Position numbers and translations under genes: made by a program. Positions 17,079 to 28,548 of a stretch of DNA of 64,000 bases are shown here, one piece after another. Source of the stretch: Pseudomonas sp. BN102 (GTDB lineage: Bacteria; Pseudomonadota; Gammaproteobacteria; Pseudomonadales; Pseudomonadaceae). Under the pieces are notes generated by a model that was not told where the DNA came from, ran no database searches, and was given only the letters and a program-made list of their open reading frames with translations. Position 1 is the first letter of the stretch; every line of letters starts with the position of its first letter. Where the stretch lies: assembly GCF_029871245.1 (NCBI RefSeq), contig NZ_SSON01000050.1, forward strand, positions 46,271 through 110,270, in the 5' to 3' direction.

Positions 17079-19582
17079 TGCGGCGCCTGCCCATCGTCCG
17101 GCTGCTGTCCATGGCCGCCCGCCAACTGCTGCGGGATGCCCACGGCGGCGAACTGCGGGTGCTGTTCTTCTCCCTGCTGGTGGCCGTCGCCGCCAGCAGC
17201 GCCATCGGCTATTTCAGCGCCCGGCTGAATGCCGCCATGTTGCTGCGCGCCACGGAATTCCTCGGCGCCGACCTGCTGCTCAGTGGCTCCTCCCCGGCCA
17301 ATGCCGAACAGGTCGACAGCGGCCTGCGCCTTGGGCTGAAGCATGCCCGCGCGGTGGAATTCTCCAGCGTAATCGCCGCCGACAGTGGCATTCAGCTGGC
17401 CAGCGTCAAGGCCACCGACGCGGCCTATCCGCTGCGCGGCGAACTCAGGAGCGCGGCGCAACCCTATGGCGACGAACAAGCCGGCAGCGGCCCCAAGGCC
17501 GGCGAGGCCTGGGCCGAGGCACGCCTGTTCGCCACCCTCGGGCTGAAACCCGGCGACAGCATCGACGTGGGGCAGAAGACCCTGCGCCTCACCCGCGTAC
17601 TGACCTACGAGCCCGACCGCGCCGGCGACTTCTACAGCCTGACCCCACGGGTAATGATGAACCTGGACGACCTGGAGGCCACGGGCATAGTGCAGCCCGG
17701 CAGCCGGGTGCGCTACCGCGAGCTCTGGAGCGGACCGAACGAAACTCTCAGCCGCTACCGCGCCGCGGTCGAGCCGGGCCTGGCCGCCAACCAGCGCCTG
17801 GAAGACGCCCGCCAGGGCAATCGGCAAATCGGCGGCGCGCTGGGCCGCGCCGAACGCTACCTGAACCTGGCCAGCCTTGCCGCGGTGCTGCTCGCCGGCG
17901 TCGCCGTGGCCCTTTCCGCCGCACGCTTCGCCGCCCGCCGCTATGACGCCAGCGCCCTGCTGCGCTGCCTTGGCCTGTCCCGCCGCGAAACCCTGCTGCT
18001 CTTCGGCCTGCAACTGGCGCTGCTAGGACTGCTCGCCAGCACCCTCGGCGCCCTGCTCGGCTGGCTGGCCCAGACGGTTCTGTTCCAACTGCTGGGCGGC
18101 TTGCTGCCCGCGGTGATCCCCACGGGCGGGCTGGTGCCAGCGCTCGCCGGCATCGCCACCGGCCTGCTCGCCCTCGCCGGCTTCGCCCTGCCGCCCCTGG
18201 CCGCGCTGGGACGGGTACCGCCGCTGCGGGTGTTGCGCCGCGACCTGCTGCCGCTGCCGCCCAGCGCCTGGCTGGTGTATGGCGCCGCGCTGCTGGCGCT
18301 GGGCCTGATCATGTGGCGCCTGAGCCTGGACCTGAAACTGACCCTCGCCCTGCTCGGCGGCGGTCTGATCGCCGCCGTGGTGCTGGGCGGTCTGCTGCTG
18401 TCGGGTCTCAAAGCCCTGCGCCGGCTCCTTGCCGGCGCCACACTGCCCTGGCGCCTGGGCCTCGGCCAACTGCTGCGCCACCCCCTGGCGGCGGCCGGGC
18501 AATCCCTGGCGTTCGGCCTGATCCTCCTGGCCATGGCGCTGATCGCCCTGCTCCGTGGCGAGCTGCTGGACACCTGGCAGAACCAGCTGCCGGAGAACGC
18601 GCCTAACCATTTCGCCCTGAATGTACTGCCCGCCGAAAAGGACGCCTTCGCCAGCCGCCTGGCCAGTCTTTCGCCCCATCCCACGCCGCTGTACCCGGTG
18701 GTGCCCGGCCGCCTCACCACCATCAACGGCGAGGCGGTGCGGCAACTGGTGAGCAAGGACTCCCAGGGCGAACGCGCCGTGCAGCGCGACCTCAGCCTGA
18801 CCTGGTCGGCCCAGCTGCCAAGCGACAACCGCCTGGTGGCCGGCCACTGGTGGAGCGACCTGCCGAAATCCGGGCTGCCCGGTGTCTCGGTGGAAACCAA
18901 GCTCGCCGAAAGCCTCGGCCTCAAGCTGGGCGACAAGCTCGGCTTCAGTGTCGGCGGCCTGCAGCGCGACGCCCAGGTGACCAGCCTGCGTGAGGTGGAC
19001 TGGGACAGCTTCCAGCCGAACTTCTACATGATCTTCGCCCCGGACACCCTGGCCGACCTGCCCGTCACCTACCTCACCAGCTTCTATCTGCCGCCGCGCC
19101 ACGACCGGGAGCTGGTGGAACTGTCCCGCGCCTTCCCGGCGGTCACGCTGCTGCAGGTCGAAGCGATCCTGGCGCAGCTGCGCAGCATCCTCGCCCAGGT
19201 CACCCTGGCGGTGGAGTTCGTCCTGCTGTTCGTGCTCGCCGCCGGACTGGCTGTGCTCTTCGCCGGACTCCAGTCCACCCTCGACGAACGTATCCGCCAG
19301 GGCGCGCTGCTCCGCGCCCTGGGCGCAGAACGCCGGCTGTTGCTGAGCGCCCGTCGTGCCGAATTCGCCCTGCTCGGTGCCTGCAGCGGTCTGCTCGCCG
19401 CCCTCGGCTGCGAGCTGGTCAGCGCCCTGCTCTACCGCTTTGCCTTCGACCTGCACTGGCAACCCCATCCCTGGCTGCTGCTGTTGCCGCTGGTGGGCGC
19501 ACTGCTGGTGGGCGGAGCCGGATTGATAGGCACCCGTCGCGCGCTCAACGCCAGCCCGCTGACGGTCCTGCGCGAAGCTTGA
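17078..19582 (+). CDS. FtsX/MacB-like ABC transporter permease (YbbP-like)
   Basis: An 834-residue inner-membrane permease. It has an N-terminal helix (about 24-45), a large periplasmic domain, a block of about eight further helices and a second periplasmic domain. A final three-helix FtsX domain begins near [17 protein letters not shown]. This duplicated FtsX architecture is typical of YbbP. It overlaps the ATPase gene by one base and is followed by greB 34 bases later. The periplasmic partner, if any, could be the divergent TesA, but this is only positional. Confidence 0.92.
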   Translation: MRRLPIVRLLSMAARQLLRDAHGGELRVLFFSLLVAVAASSAIGYFSARLNAAMLLRATEFLGADLLLSGSSPANAEQVDSGLRLGLKHARAVEFSSVIAADSGIQLASVKATDAAYPLRGELRSAAQPYGDEQAGSGPKAGEAWAEARLFATLGLKPGDSIDVGQKTLRLTRVLTYEPDRAGDFYSLTPRVMMNLDDLEATGIVQPGSRVRYRELWSGPNETLSRYRAAVEPGLAANQRLEDARQGNRQIGGALGRAERYLNLASLAAVLLAGVAVALSAARFAARRYDASALLRCLGLSRRETLLLFGLQLALLGLLASTLGALLGWLAQTVLFQLLGGLLPAVIPTGGLVPALAGIATGLLALAGFALPPLAALGRVPPLRVLRRDLLPLPPSAWLVYGAALLALGLIMWRLSLDLKLTLALLGGGLIAAVVLGGLLLSGLKALRRLLAGATLPWRLGLGQLLRHPLAAAGQSLAFGLILLAMALIALLRGELLDTWQNQLPENAPNHFALNVLPAEKDAFASRLASLSPHPTPLYPVVPGRLTTINGEAVRQLVSKDSQGERAVQRDLSLTWSAQLPSDNRLVAGHWWSDLPKSGLPGVSVETKLAESLGLKLGDKLGFSVGGLQRDAQVTSLREVDWDSFQPNFYMIFAPDTLADLPVTYLTSFYLPPRHDRELVELSRAFPAVTLLQVEAILAQLRSILAQVTLAVEFVLLFVLAAGLAVLFAGLQSTLDERIRQGALLRALGAERRLLLSARRAEFALLGACSGLLAALGCELVSALLYRFAFDLHWQPHPWLLLLPLVGALLVGGAGLIGTRRALNASPLTVLREA

Positions 19583-19616
19583 TAGGCTTGGCCTCCCCCA
19601 CTTCCACAGGACCGTC

Positions 19617-20114
<498 letters not shown>

Positions 20115-20136
20115 AACGCCAGCCTGCGACCGAGAG

Positions 20137-20445
20137 TCAGCGCAGGGTGATCAACCCTTGCCGGGCGACCCGCACCAATTCACCGACCACTGCCGGCAGT
20201 TCCTCGGCAGACGGCGCCTGGATCACCGCCATATCGAAGCTGTCCCTGGCGAACCGGGCCAGCGACTCGCCATCGCGGACGAACTGGATGAGGAAGTTGC
20301 GCGGACGGTCCCAGCGTTTGGGCCAGCCTTCGAGGTAACGCAGGAGTGTCGGCTGGTGGGAGCCGCCGAGCAGGATTCGCGGATTGCGCTGAACCAGGCC
20401 GCTGGTGATCGGGGCCAGGCGTAGCGTGGGTTGGGGACAGGTCAT
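20137..20445 (-). CDS. Conserved hypothetical protein, possible truncated methyltransferase-like fold
   Basis: A 102-residue protein starting MTCPQPTLRL. The segments PRILLGGSHQPTLLRYLEGWP, FDMAVIQAPS and VVGELVRVARQGLITLR resemble the later strands of a Rossmann-like methyltransferase, but the SAM-binding glycine motif is absent. I cannot name a function. It is convergent with greB. Longer readings on the same frame (to 20919) cross the ThpR gene and are unlikely. The 199 bases upstream to thpR hold only a small hairpin (GAGGTC/GACCTC, 20526-20543). Confidence 0.65.
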   Translation of the reverse strand: MTCPQPTLRLAPITSGLVQRNPRILLGGSHQPTLLRYLEGWPKRWDRPRNFLIQFVRDGESLARFARDSFDMAVIQAPSAEELPAVVGELVRVARQGLITLR

Positions 20446-20644
20446 GGTGTCATGTCTCCGCCTCGTCGGGGTCCCGCTGGGCAGCGGTGAGAGGCGACAC
20501 CGAACCAGCGTTTTAGCGGTATTTCGAGGTCCTTGAAGACCTCCGCGCCCCGCAAGTAGCTGACTAAATCGGCGCATGGGGCGACATCCTAGAGAAGCCC
20601 GCGCAATACTGTCAAGGCGACCACCATGCCCTGCGAGGCTCCCC

Positions 20645-21175
20645 ATGAGCACTCCGCCGCTGCGCCTGTTCTTCGCCATTCCCTGCTGCCCGCAACTGGC
20701 CCGCGACATCGCCGAATGGCGCGCCCAGCATCCTCTCGACGGCAAGGCGGTGGCGCCCGAAAACCTACACATGACCATCGCCTTCCTCGGTTCCCTGCCC
20801 CGTGGACAAGTGGAAGCGCTGGAGGCGCTGGCCAATGGCCTCGAGCCGGTCGGCTTCACCCTGCACCTGGATCGCCTGGCGCGCTGGAAGAACGGCCTGC
20901 TGTACCTGGCGCCAAGCAACGTGCCGCAAGCCCTTTGCGACTTCGAGCGCGACCTGCGCGAACGGCTGCTGGCCTCCGGCTACGAGCTGGAAAGCCGCCC
21001 GTTCAAGCCGCACCTGACCCTGGCTCGGCACTGTCCGAGACTGCCCGCCGCGCCGACCCCAACCTTCGATTGGCCGGCCACCGAATTCACCCTTTTCGCC
21101 TCGGAAAACACCATCAAGGGCACCCGATATCGGGCGCTCGGGCAGTGGCCGATGCGGCCTCCGGCCCCATCCTGA
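20645..21175 (+). CDS. thpR: RNA 2',3'-cyclic phosphodiesterase (ThpR/LigT)
   Basis: A 176-residue 2H phosphoesterase with the two catalytic HxTx motifs, HMTI (with FLG following) and HLTL (PFKPHLTLAR), in the usual spacing. It hydrolyses RNA 2',3'-cyclic phosphates and shows weak 2'-5' ligase activity in vitro. The ATG at 20645 gives the standard N terminus STPPLRLFFAIP. A longer in-frame start at 20576 would add 23 non-conserved residues. It precedes the lipase operon but has its own direction-matched gap of 211 bases. Confidence 0.92.
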   Translation: MSTPPLRLFFAIPCCPQLARDIAEWRAQHPLDGKAVAPENLHMTIAFLGSLPRGQVEALEALANGLEPVGFTLHLDRLARWKNGLLYLAPSNVPQALCDFERDLRERLLASGYELESRPFKPHLTLARHCPRLPAAPTPTFDWPATEFTLFASENTIKGTRYRALGQWPMRPPAPS

Positions 21176-21278
21176 CGTTTCGCCGCGTAACAGGGAACTG
21201 GCGGGCATCGTTCAGTGAACGTGTGTAAACATCTGCGAAAAGCCCAGTCCAGAGCGCTTATCCCCAACGTGCAGAAAA

Positions 21279-21294
21279 TGGCATGGTTCCTGCC
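21279..21294 (+). promoter_or_regulatory. Sigma-54-type promoter of the lipase operon
   Basis: TGGCATGGTTCCTGCC has GG and GC separated by 10 bases and matches TGGCAYR-N4-TTGCW at all but the first and last positions of the -12 block. It lies 93 bases upstream of the lipase ATG. Lipase genes of P. aeruginosa are known to be RpoN-dependent. A GTAACA half-site, as found in CbrB sites, occurs about 95 bases further upstream but has no clear partner. Confidence 0.7.
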
Positions 21295-21311
21295 ATCCGC
21301 CCTGCTTGTAG

Positions 21312-22334
<1,023 letters not shown>

Positions 22335-22389
22335 GCCCTGCCCGCGGGGCCTCGGTGCCCCGCTCCCCTCACGCCTGCCGAGCGCCCCA

Positions 22390-23421
22390 GTGAAACGACT
22401 CCTGCTGCTTCTGCCCATCGCCTTCGCCGCCGCCCTCGCGATCCTCCTGCAGTCAGGGGGAAAGCCGGCGCCAGCGGCCACGACCCGCGCTACGCCGATC
22501 CCGGCAAGCACTACGCTCGCTCCAGTCGCCGCCGACAAGCTTCTCGTCCCGGACAGCTCGCCGCCCCAAGCCGCCAAGCCAAAATCCCTGCCCAACTCTT
22601 TGGCGGGTACCCAGGTGGACGGCAGCTTCCACCTCGACGCGGCCGGCAACCTGCTGGTCAGCGGGGATATCCGGCGCATCTTCGACTACTTCCTCAGCGC
22701 CCAGGGCGAGGAGCCCCTGGCCGGCAGCGTGCAGCGCCTGCGCGGCTATATCACCGAGCAACTGGATGGGCCGGCCGAAAGCCAGGCTTTAGCCCTGCTC
22801 GACCAATATCTCGACTACAAGCGCCAACTGGTGCAACTCGAGCGGGACCTGCCGCTTCTCTCCGACCTTTCCGCCCTGCGCCAGCGCGAAGCGGCGGTAC
22901 AGGCGTTGCGGGCACGGATCTTCAGCGCCGAAGCCCATCAGGCCTTCTTCGCCAACGAAGAGGCCTATAACGCCTTCACCCTGCAGCGCCTGGCCATCCA
23001 GCAGGACTCAACCCTGGACCCGGCGGCAAAAGCCGCTGCCATCGACCAGTTGCGCAGCACCCTGCCGGAGGAACTGCAAGCCGCGGTCGCAAACCAGCTC
23101 CAGGCCGAACTCAGGGCCCAGGTGAGCGCGCTGCAGGCTTCGGGCGCCGGCCCCGAGCAGATCCGCCAATTGCGCCAGCAACTGGTGGGCGCCGAAGCCA
23201 CGGCTCGACTGGAAAACCTGGACCAGCAACGCCTGCAATGGCAGCAAAGGCTGCAGGTCTACCTCAGGGAAAAGGCCCGGATCGAGGCCAACCAGGGCCT
23301 CAGCGCCAGCGACAAGGCGGCGGCCATCAGCCGTCTGCGAGAGGAAGGGTTCAACCCACAGGAACGCTTGCGCCTGCAGGCCGCCGCCGAGCTCGCAGCC
23401 GCGCGCAAGCAAAAGCCCTGA
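22390..23421 (+). CDS. lifO: Lipase-specific foldase (Lif)
   Basis: A membrane-anchored periplasmic steric chaperone that folds the cognate lipase before type II secretion. The 343-residue protein has an N-terminal anchor (about 4-21), a variable Ala/Pro-rich linker (22-70) and the foldase signature [13 protein letters not shown] (95-107). An extended alpha-helical domain rich in Gln and Leu follows. It is in one operon with the lipase (55-base gap). Confidence 0.96.
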   Translation: MKRLLLLLPIAFAAALAILLQSGGKPAPAATTRATPIPASTTLAPVAADKLLVPDSSPPQAAKPKSLPNSLAGTQVDGSFHLDAAGNLLVSGDIRRIFDYFLSAQGEEPLAGSVQRLRGYITEQLDGPAESQALALLDQYLDYKRQLVQLERDLPLLSDLSALRQREAAVQALRARIFSAEAHQAFFANEEAYNAFTLQRLAIQQDSTLDPAAKAAAIDQLRSTLPEELQAAVANQLQAELRAQVSALQASGAGPEQIRQLRQQLVGAEATARLENLDQQRLQWQQRLQVYLREKARIEANQGLSASDKAAAISRLREEGFNPQERLRLQAAAELAAARKQKP

Positions 23422-23426
23422 AACGC

Positions 23427-23453
23427 AAAAAGGCCCGCCGAAGCGGGCCTTTC
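23427..23453. terminator. Terminator between lifO and doxX
   Basis: Hairpin AGGCCCGC-CGAA-GCGGGCCT with A5 before and TTTC after, five bases past the lifO stop. It can serve the convergent DoxX gene as well. Confidence 0.85.
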
Positions 23454-23466
23454 GGGCAACAGGGCA

Positions 23467-23901
23467 TCAGCTGGCGATATTGCGGTCCAGCGAGAGCTTT
23501 CCGGCGCCTTCGATCAACAGGGTGGCGCTGATCAGTGCAAGGGTCATCGAATATTCGATGCCATTGGCCTGGATGAAGAAGCCGTTGGCCCAGTGCACGC
23601 TGAACACCGCCACCACCATGGCCACGGTCAAGGCCGCGGCGGCCGGGCGTACCAGCAGGCCTATCACCAGGGCCAGGCCACCGAAGAACTCGGCGCTGCC
23701 AGCCATCAGGGCCATGAGGTAACCGGGGGCCAGGCCGATGCTTTCCATCCACTGGCCTGTACCCGCCAGGCCATAGCCGCCGAACATGCCGAAGAGTTTC
23801 TGCGAGCCATGGGCCATGAAGGTCAGGCCGGTGACGATCCGCAGCAGGGTGATTCCGTAGCCGGCGTTGGTGGCGAGAACGGATTTGATCGGGTTGCTCA
23901 T
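23467..23901 (-). CDS. DoxX family membrane protein
   Basis: A 144-residue four-helix inner-membrane protein with the DoxX signature (LLRIVTGLTFMAHGSQKLFGMFGG) and SAEFFGGLALVIGLLVRPAA. DoxX proteins are associated with oxidative or thiol stress in some bacteria, but function here is not defined. It is monocistronic, with a well-matched promoter about 60-80 bases upstream. Confidence 0.88.
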   Translation of the reverse strand: MSNPIKSVLATNAGYGITLLRIVTGLTFMAHGSQKLFGMFGGYGLAGTGQWMESIGLAPGYLMALMAGSAEFFGGLALVIGLLVRPAAAALTVAMVVAVFSVHWANGFFIQANGIEYSMTLALISATLLIEGAGKLSLDRNIAS

Positions 23902-23954
23902 CGAGGTGTTCCTTGTGTGGGGAGTCGATAAGCAAAGCTTAGTTGATATTTTCG

Positions 23955-23983
23955 ATATTAAAATCGCAAAATTCTCAGCTCAA
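23955..23983 (-). promoter_or_regulatory. Sigma-70-type promoter for doxX
   Basis: On the minus strand TTGAGC and TAATAT are separated by exactly 17 bases in an AT-rich island (about 23936-24000). This puts a transcription start near 23948 and leaves about 45 bases of leader. GATATT/AATATC repeats overlap the -10 and could be operator half-sites. Confidence 0.5.
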
Positions 23984-23999
23984 TAATCTATAAAATCGA

Positions 24000-25418
24000 T
24001 TATTCGCGCGCCTTACCCGGCTTTTTCGAGGGTTCCAATAGATAACGTTCGCGATCGAAGGCCAGGTAGTACTTGTTCACGCTGCTGACGTAACTCACCA
24101 CCCCCATGCCGGCCTGTTCGGCGGCGATGCGCTCCACCTGGAAGAACCACTGGTTGGGATTGAGGCCGCGGCGCCGGGCCTCGGCGCGCATGCCCTGGAC
24201 CCGCTGCGGACCGAGGTTGTAGGCCGCGAGGACAAAGGCCATGCGCTCGCGCTCGTTGAGCTGGGCACTGGAGAAGAAGCTGCGGCGCAGCATGGCCAGG
24301 TATTTGGCCGAGGCCTGCACGTTGTTGTCGAGCTTCTGGATATTCCCTACCCCAACGCTGCGCGCCGCGCCGGGGGTGATCTGCATCAGTCCGGTGGCGC
24401 CGCTGGCGCCCCTGGCCGTGGGGTTGAGGCTGGACTCCTTGTAGGCCAGCGCGGCCAGGCTCAACCAGTCGAAGCGATGTTGCTCGGCATAGCGCTGCAG
24501 CACCGAACGGACCCGCTCCAGGCGTTGGCGCTCCCGGCGCGCCAGCGGGTTGTGCACCTTATAGAGGCGGCGGTAGACGCGCTGGAAGGCGGCATCCTGG
24601 TCATCCGGCGCGCGGTAACCGGCAATGAATCGGTCGACGCTGGCCCGCAGCATGGGCGCGTCGCGCCGCACGAACCAGGTCATGTCACCCTGGCGATCCA
24701 GCACCAGGTGCCGGTCCAGGCGCAACTTGGGCATCACCTTGGACCAGCGCTCGGCAATCGGTTGCTCCACCGCCGTCAATGGGTAGATGCCGGCCTGGAC
24801 CATCTCCAGCACATCTTCCACCGCCAGGGACGGATCGGCCCACTCGATGACGATGGGCGCCAATTTGCGCGCGGCCAGCTTCTCGTTGACCTGACGCAGA
24901 GCCTCACCGGCGGCACTGCCCGCCGGCAACGCGATGCTGCGGCCGGAGACCTGCTCGAGGCGCAGGTAACGTCGTTGCCCGTGGCGGCTTACCAGGAGCA
25001 GCGGCACATCTTTGCGCAAGGGGGCGCTGGCGCTAACATTTCCGCCGCCCTGGCTGACCAGCTCGCCAGGCGCCACCAGGTCGCCTTCGCCGCGCTGCAA
25101 CGCGACCATTAACTGGTCCTTGGCCTTGGGAACTATCTTCAGCCTGATTTCACGCCCGTCGCGGGCATTGCGGTTGAGGTACTGCTCGAAAGCACGGATC
25201 CGGTGGTACTCGACCCCGACCGACTCTCCCTTGATCTCGCCCGAGCTGTTGCGGCTCTGGTTCACCAGCACCTTGAGCACGCCGCTACGGCGGATCTGCG
25301 CCAGGTCGCGGGCTTCCGCCGGCCGCTGCCAGGCTTCCGGCGGAGCCGCCAGGCGCGCGCTGGCCGAAAACGGCAGCAACGCCAGCAGGCAGAGCAGGAA
25401 CAGCAGCGGTCGCGTCAT
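24000..25418 (-). CDS. MltF-like lytic transglycosylase with solute-binding domain
   Basis: A 472-residue periplasmic enzyme that cleaves peptidoglycan glycan strands. Signal peptide ([18 protein letters not shown]) precedes a SBP_bac_3-type domain (about 40-270, starting [14 protein letters not shown]). A C-terminal SLT domain follows with catalytic Glu E328 in YKESSLNP, plus GATGLMQIT and [11 protein letters not shown]. The domain order is that of MltF, but there is no evident outer-membrane lipobox. Pseudomonads have a separate canonical MltF, so I give no symbol. Confidence 0.9.
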   Translation of the reverse strand: MTRPLLFLLCLLALLPFSASARLAAPPEAWQRPAEARDLAQIRRSGVLKVLVNQSRNSSGEIKGESVGVEYHRIRAFEQYLNRNARDGREIRLKIVPKAKDQLMVALQRGEGDLVAPGELVSQGGGNVSASAPLRKDVPLLLVSRHGQRRYLRLEQVSGRSIALPAGSAAGEALRQVNEKLAARKLAPIVIEWADPSLAVEDVLEMVQAGIYPLTAVEQPIAERWSKVMPKLRLDRHLVLDRQGDMTWFVRRDAPMLRASVDRFIAGYRAPDDQDAAFQRVYRRLYKVHNPLARRERQRLERVRSVLQRYAEQHRFDWLSLAALAYKESSLNPTARGASGATGLMQITPGAARSVGVGNIQKLDNNVQASAKYLAMLRRSFFSSAQLNERERMAFVLAAYNLGPQRVQGMRAEARRRGLNPNQWFFQVERIAAEQAGMGVVSYVSSVNKYYLAFDRERYLLEPSKKPGKARE

Positions 25419-25643
25419 CGGTTCTCCAGGAACTGGCCGGGCGTCAGCGCAGGCATGAAACTGCCGCGCCGCGGATCCTTGCCTGGCGAGCGAGGGTCGC
25501 GGAGAGTGTCACAGCTGCGCACGTCATGCCAGTCAAAGCGCGTCATTGACTTCAACATGTGCCGCCAAGTTCCTGTAATTATTGGTTTTATTGAATTATT
25601 TCGAGCTTTGATATGCTGCCCTGCTCCAACTCGAGGTAGCACC

Positions 25644-26450
25644 ATGCAACTCATCGACATCGGCGTCAATCTGACCCACCCCAGCCTTGCCGCCGCACCG
25701 CGCGCGCTGCTGGAGCGCGCCTATGCTGCAGGCGTCTGCCAACTGGTGCTGACCGGAACCAGCCTGGATGACAGCGAGAAAGCGCTGCTGGCGGCCGAAC
25801 AGTTGGACGAAACCGGCCTGCGCCTATTCAGCACCGCCGGCGTCCACCCCCACGAAGCGAGCGGCTGGAACAGCGACAGCCAGCGTCAGTTGCGTGACCT
25901 GTTGGGAGACGCGCGGGTGCGCGCCGTGGGCGAATGCGGCCTGGACTTCAACCGTGATTTCTCGCCGCGACCGCAGCAGGAGAAAGCCCTGGAAGATCAG
26001 TTGGCCCTGGCGGCCGAGCTGGGCAAGCCGGTGTTCCTCCACGAGCGCGATGCTGACGAACGCCTGCTGGCCATCGTGCGGGAGTTCCGCGACCGGCTGC
26101 CCGCCGCAGTCGTGCACTGCTTCACCGGCGAGAAACGCGCGCTCTACGGCTATCTGGACCTCGACCTGCACATCGGCATCACGGGGTGGATCTGCGACGA
26201 GCGCCGCGGCACCCACCTGCACGCTCTGGTGCGCGACATTCCGCGCGGCCGGCTGATGCTGGAAAGCGACGCGCCCTACCTGCTGCCGCGCAGCCTCAAG
26301 CCGAAGCCCAAGCACGGGCGCAACGAACCGGCCTTCCTCACCGAAGTGCTGCGGGAGGTCGCCCTGCACCGTGGAGAAAGCCAGGAAGATCTGGCCCGGC
26401 ACAGCAGCGCCAGCGCCCGCGCCTTCTTCGGTCTGCCGGCCATCGACTGA
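25644..26450 (+). CDS. tatD: TatD family metal-dependent DNase
   Basis: A 268-residue cytosolic nuclease of the amidohydrolase superfamily acting in DNA/RNA repair and quality control. It closely follows E. coli TatD rather than YcfH/Yjj[60 protein letters not shown] and [13 protein letters not shown]. The metal-binding residues lie in these motifs. GAGG seven bases upstream supports the ATG at 25644; longer in-frame readings would overlap the upstream divergent promoter region. Confidence 0.94.
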   Translation: MQLIDIGVNLTHPSLAAAPRALLERAYAAGVCQLVLTGTSLDDSEKALLAAEQLDETGLRLFSTAGVHPHEASGWNSDSQRQLRDLLGDARVRAVGECGLDFNRDFSPRPQQEKALEDQLALAAELGKPVFLHERDADERLLAIVREFRDRLPAAVVHCFTGEKRALYGYLDLDLHIGITGWICDERRGTHLHALVRDIPRGRLMLESDAPYLLPRSLKPKPKHGRNEPAFLTEVLREVALHRGESQEDLARHSSASARAFFGLPAID

Positions 26451-26472
26451 GCCGGACAACCCAGCGCCCCTC

Positions 26473-26486
26473 TTGATTCGGATCAA
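26473..26486 (+). promoter_or_regulatory. ANR/FNR box upstream of the chemoreceptor
   Basis: TTGATTCGGATCAA is a perfect match to TTGAT-N4-ATCAA. Its centre is about 42 bases upstream of the predicted start point of an AATACT -10 element (26512-26517), the class II activator position. Confidence 0.8.
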
Positions 26487-26558
26487 GTTCTGCCGGAAAT
26501 TCCCGTCAGAAAATACTGGCACCTTGCCAATACCGATCGAGCACACAAGAAGAACATC

Positions 26559-28040
26559 ATGGGCACCTGGATTCGCGATATCTCACTGAAGTACAAGTTC
26601 TGGGCCGTCAACGCGGTGGCCTTCTTCACCACCCTCCTGCTGGTCCTGAACGCGCTCTATCTGGAGCAACAGGGGCGCGCCGAAGGCGCCCGTAGCGCCG
26701 CCGAGGCCCAGGCGCAGTTGCTCCGCTCCTGGCCCGCGGACCAGCCCCTGCCCTCCTCACTGAGAATCATTGCCCTCGACGATGGCGGCGCGGCGCAATT
26801 GCCCGGCGGCCAGGCCCTGGCCAAGGCCAGTGGCTGGGTGGACCTGGCCCACAACAGCCTGTTCGGCAGCGACCCGCTGATCGGCGCCCAGGTGCTCGAC
26901 CGTGGCAACGGTGAGCGCGCCGCCATACTGGCCAGCAGCCCGAGCCTGATCCAGCTGCTTGGCGAGCGCGCCTTCGAGTACGCGGTTTCGGTGTTCCTGC
27001 TGATGGTCGCCCTGCTGGCGGCCTCGCAGCTGCTGATCCGCTTCTTGCTCAGCCACCTCAACACCCTCAAGGACGTGATGCTCCACGTCGAGCGCAGCGG
27101 CGACCTCTCCGCCCGCGTGCCGCTGGACAGCCGCGACGAAGTGGGCCAGATGGCCAGTGCCTTCAACGCCATGCAGGGCGGCTACCAGCGTGTGGTCGGC
27201 ACAGTGGCCCAGGCCGTCGCCCGCCTCGACGAAGGCGCCGCCCGGCTTGCCGGCAGCATGGGCGAGGTGCGCCAGGGCATGCTCGGCCAGCAGAGCGAAA
27301 CCGACCAGGCCGCCACCGCCATCAACGAGATGTCGGCCACCGTCCACCACATCGCCCAGCACGCCGCGGATACCCGCGACCAGTCGCAGAACGCCGACAA
27401 GCTGGCCGGTGCCGGGCAGTTGGTGGTGGAGCGCGTCGAGCAGTCCATCGCCGGGCTCTCCTCTGGCGTACAGCAGACCGCCGAGATGATCCAGCGCCTG
27501 GCCGAGGACAGCCGGAAGATCAGCGGCGTGGTCAACGTCATCCATGGCATTGCCGAGCAGACCAACCTGCTGGCGCTCAACGCCGCCATCGAGGCAGCCC
27601 GTGCCGGCGAGATGGGCCGGGGCTTCGCCGTGGTGGCGGACGAAGTCCGCAATCTGGCCAAGCGGGTACAGGACTCCACCGACGAGATCACCAACATGAT
27701 CAACGCGCTCCAGTCCGGCACCCGTGATGCGGTGGAATTCATGCGGGAAAGCTCGCTCAAGGCCGACGACTGCGTGCAAGCGGCCCATGAGGCCGGTGCG
27801 GCCCTCGCAGCCATCACCGGCGCGGTGGCGCAGATGCGCGAGAGCAATACCCAGATCGCCGTGGCCGCCGAGCAGCAGAGCCAGGTGGCCGAAGAGATGA
27901 CCCGCGCCGTGGTCGGGATCCGCGATGTCACCGAACTGACCGTTAGCCAGACGGTGGAGTCCGCCGCCACCAGCAGCGAACTGGCGGGCCTGGCCAGCGA
28001 GCTGTCCCAGGCCATCCGCCAGCTCAGGCTGCCCGCCTAG
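26559..28040 (+). CDS. Methyl-accepting chemotaxis protein
   Basis: A 493-residue transmembrane chemoreceptor. TM1 is about 13-33, followed by a short periplasmic region of about 100 residues, TM2 about 138-160, HAMP ([10 protein letters not shown]...[13 protein letters not shown]) and a cytoplasmic signalling domain. The hairpin tip [32 protein letters not shown] is complete (described in pieces). The ligand domain is too small for dCache or HBM and resembles no sensor I recognise. A perfect ANR box lies upstream, so expression probably rises in low oxygen. Confidence 0.93.
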   Translation: MGTWIRDISLKYKFWAVNAVAFFTTLLLVLNALYLEQQGRAEGARSAAEAQAQLLRSWPADQPLPSSLRIIALDDGGAAQLPGGQALAKASGWVDLAHNSLFGSDPLIGAQVLDRGNGERAAILASSPSLIQLLGERAFEYAVSVFLLMVALLAASQLLIRFLLSHLNTLKDVMLHVERSGDLSARVPLDSRDEVGQMASAFNAMQGGYQRVVGTVAQAVARLDEGAARLAGSMGEVRQGMLGQQSETDQAATAINEMSATVHHIAQHAADTRDQSQNADKLAGAGQLVVERVEQSIAGLSSGVQQTAEMIQRLAEDSRKISGVVNVIHGIAEQTNLLALNAAIEAARAGEMGRGFAVVADEVRNLAKRVQDSTDEITNMINALQSGTRDAVEFMRESSLKADDCVQAAHEAGAALAAITGAVAQMRESNTQIAVAAEQQSQVAEEMTRAVVGIRDVTELTVSQTVESAATSSELAGLASELSQAIRQLRLPA

Positions 28041-28125
28041 CAGGCTATCCGCTCCATAGGGACATCCCATTCGCCGGCCCGCGAGGGCCGGACTAGACTG
28101 CGGCCATTCCCTGAAGGAGCTGACC

Positions 28126-28482
28126 ATGGGCAAACGACTTCCCAACCTGCACGCCTGGCAATGGCGTACCTACGCCGACAATCACCAACACCCGACCAAC
28201 CTGATCCTGCACGTGATCGCCGTACCACTGTTCATCGTGGCGGCGCTGACCCTGGTCTACGGCCTGTTCAGCCTCAGCTTCCGGCCACTGGTCCTGGGGG
28301 TGATCGGCATAGTCGCCTCCCTGGCCCTGCAGGGCCGCGGCCACAAGCTCGAAGCCGTGCAACCGGAACCCTTCAGCGACCGCAAGGACGCCATCGGCCG
28401 GCTGCTGGTGGAGCAGTTCATCACCTTCCCGCGCTTCCTGCTCAGCGGCCGCTGGTGGCGCAACTGGCGCAAGAAGCACTGA
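28126..28482 (+). CDS. DUF962/Mpo1-like membrane protein
   Basis: A 118-residue protein of the Mpo1/YGL010w-like family (DUF962), with two membrane helices (about 28-46 and 50-68) and the family's N-terminal NHQHPTNLILHVIAVP. In yeast, Mpo1 is a dioxygenase acting on 2-hydroxy fatty acids; whether this short bacterial form is an enzyme is unknown. The conserved His in HQHPTN and H residues near HKLE fit a metal site. Monocistronic. Confidence 0.85.
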   Translation: MGKRLPNLHAWQWRTYADNHQHPTNLILHVIAVPLFIVAALTLVYGLFSLSFRPLVLGVIGIVASLALQGRGHKLEAVQPEPFSDRKDAIGRLLVEQFITFPRFLLSGRWWRNWRKKH

Positions 28483-28548
28483 CGGCTTCCGTTGGGTCGA
28501 TAGCGCTTTTCCTATCCACCATCGCGGTCATGCCGAGCCCCACAGGCC

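Noticed and set aside
25203..25643. Upstream extension of tatD to give a 415-residue protein
   Set aside because: The added 147 codons overlap the promoter of the lytic transglycosylase and its leader and do not resemble TatD; the ATG at 25644 has a good ribosome binding site.
26757..28145. 462-codon minus-strand ORF over the first chemoreceptor
   Set aside because: Antisense of the chemoreceptor signalling domain; no independent evidence.
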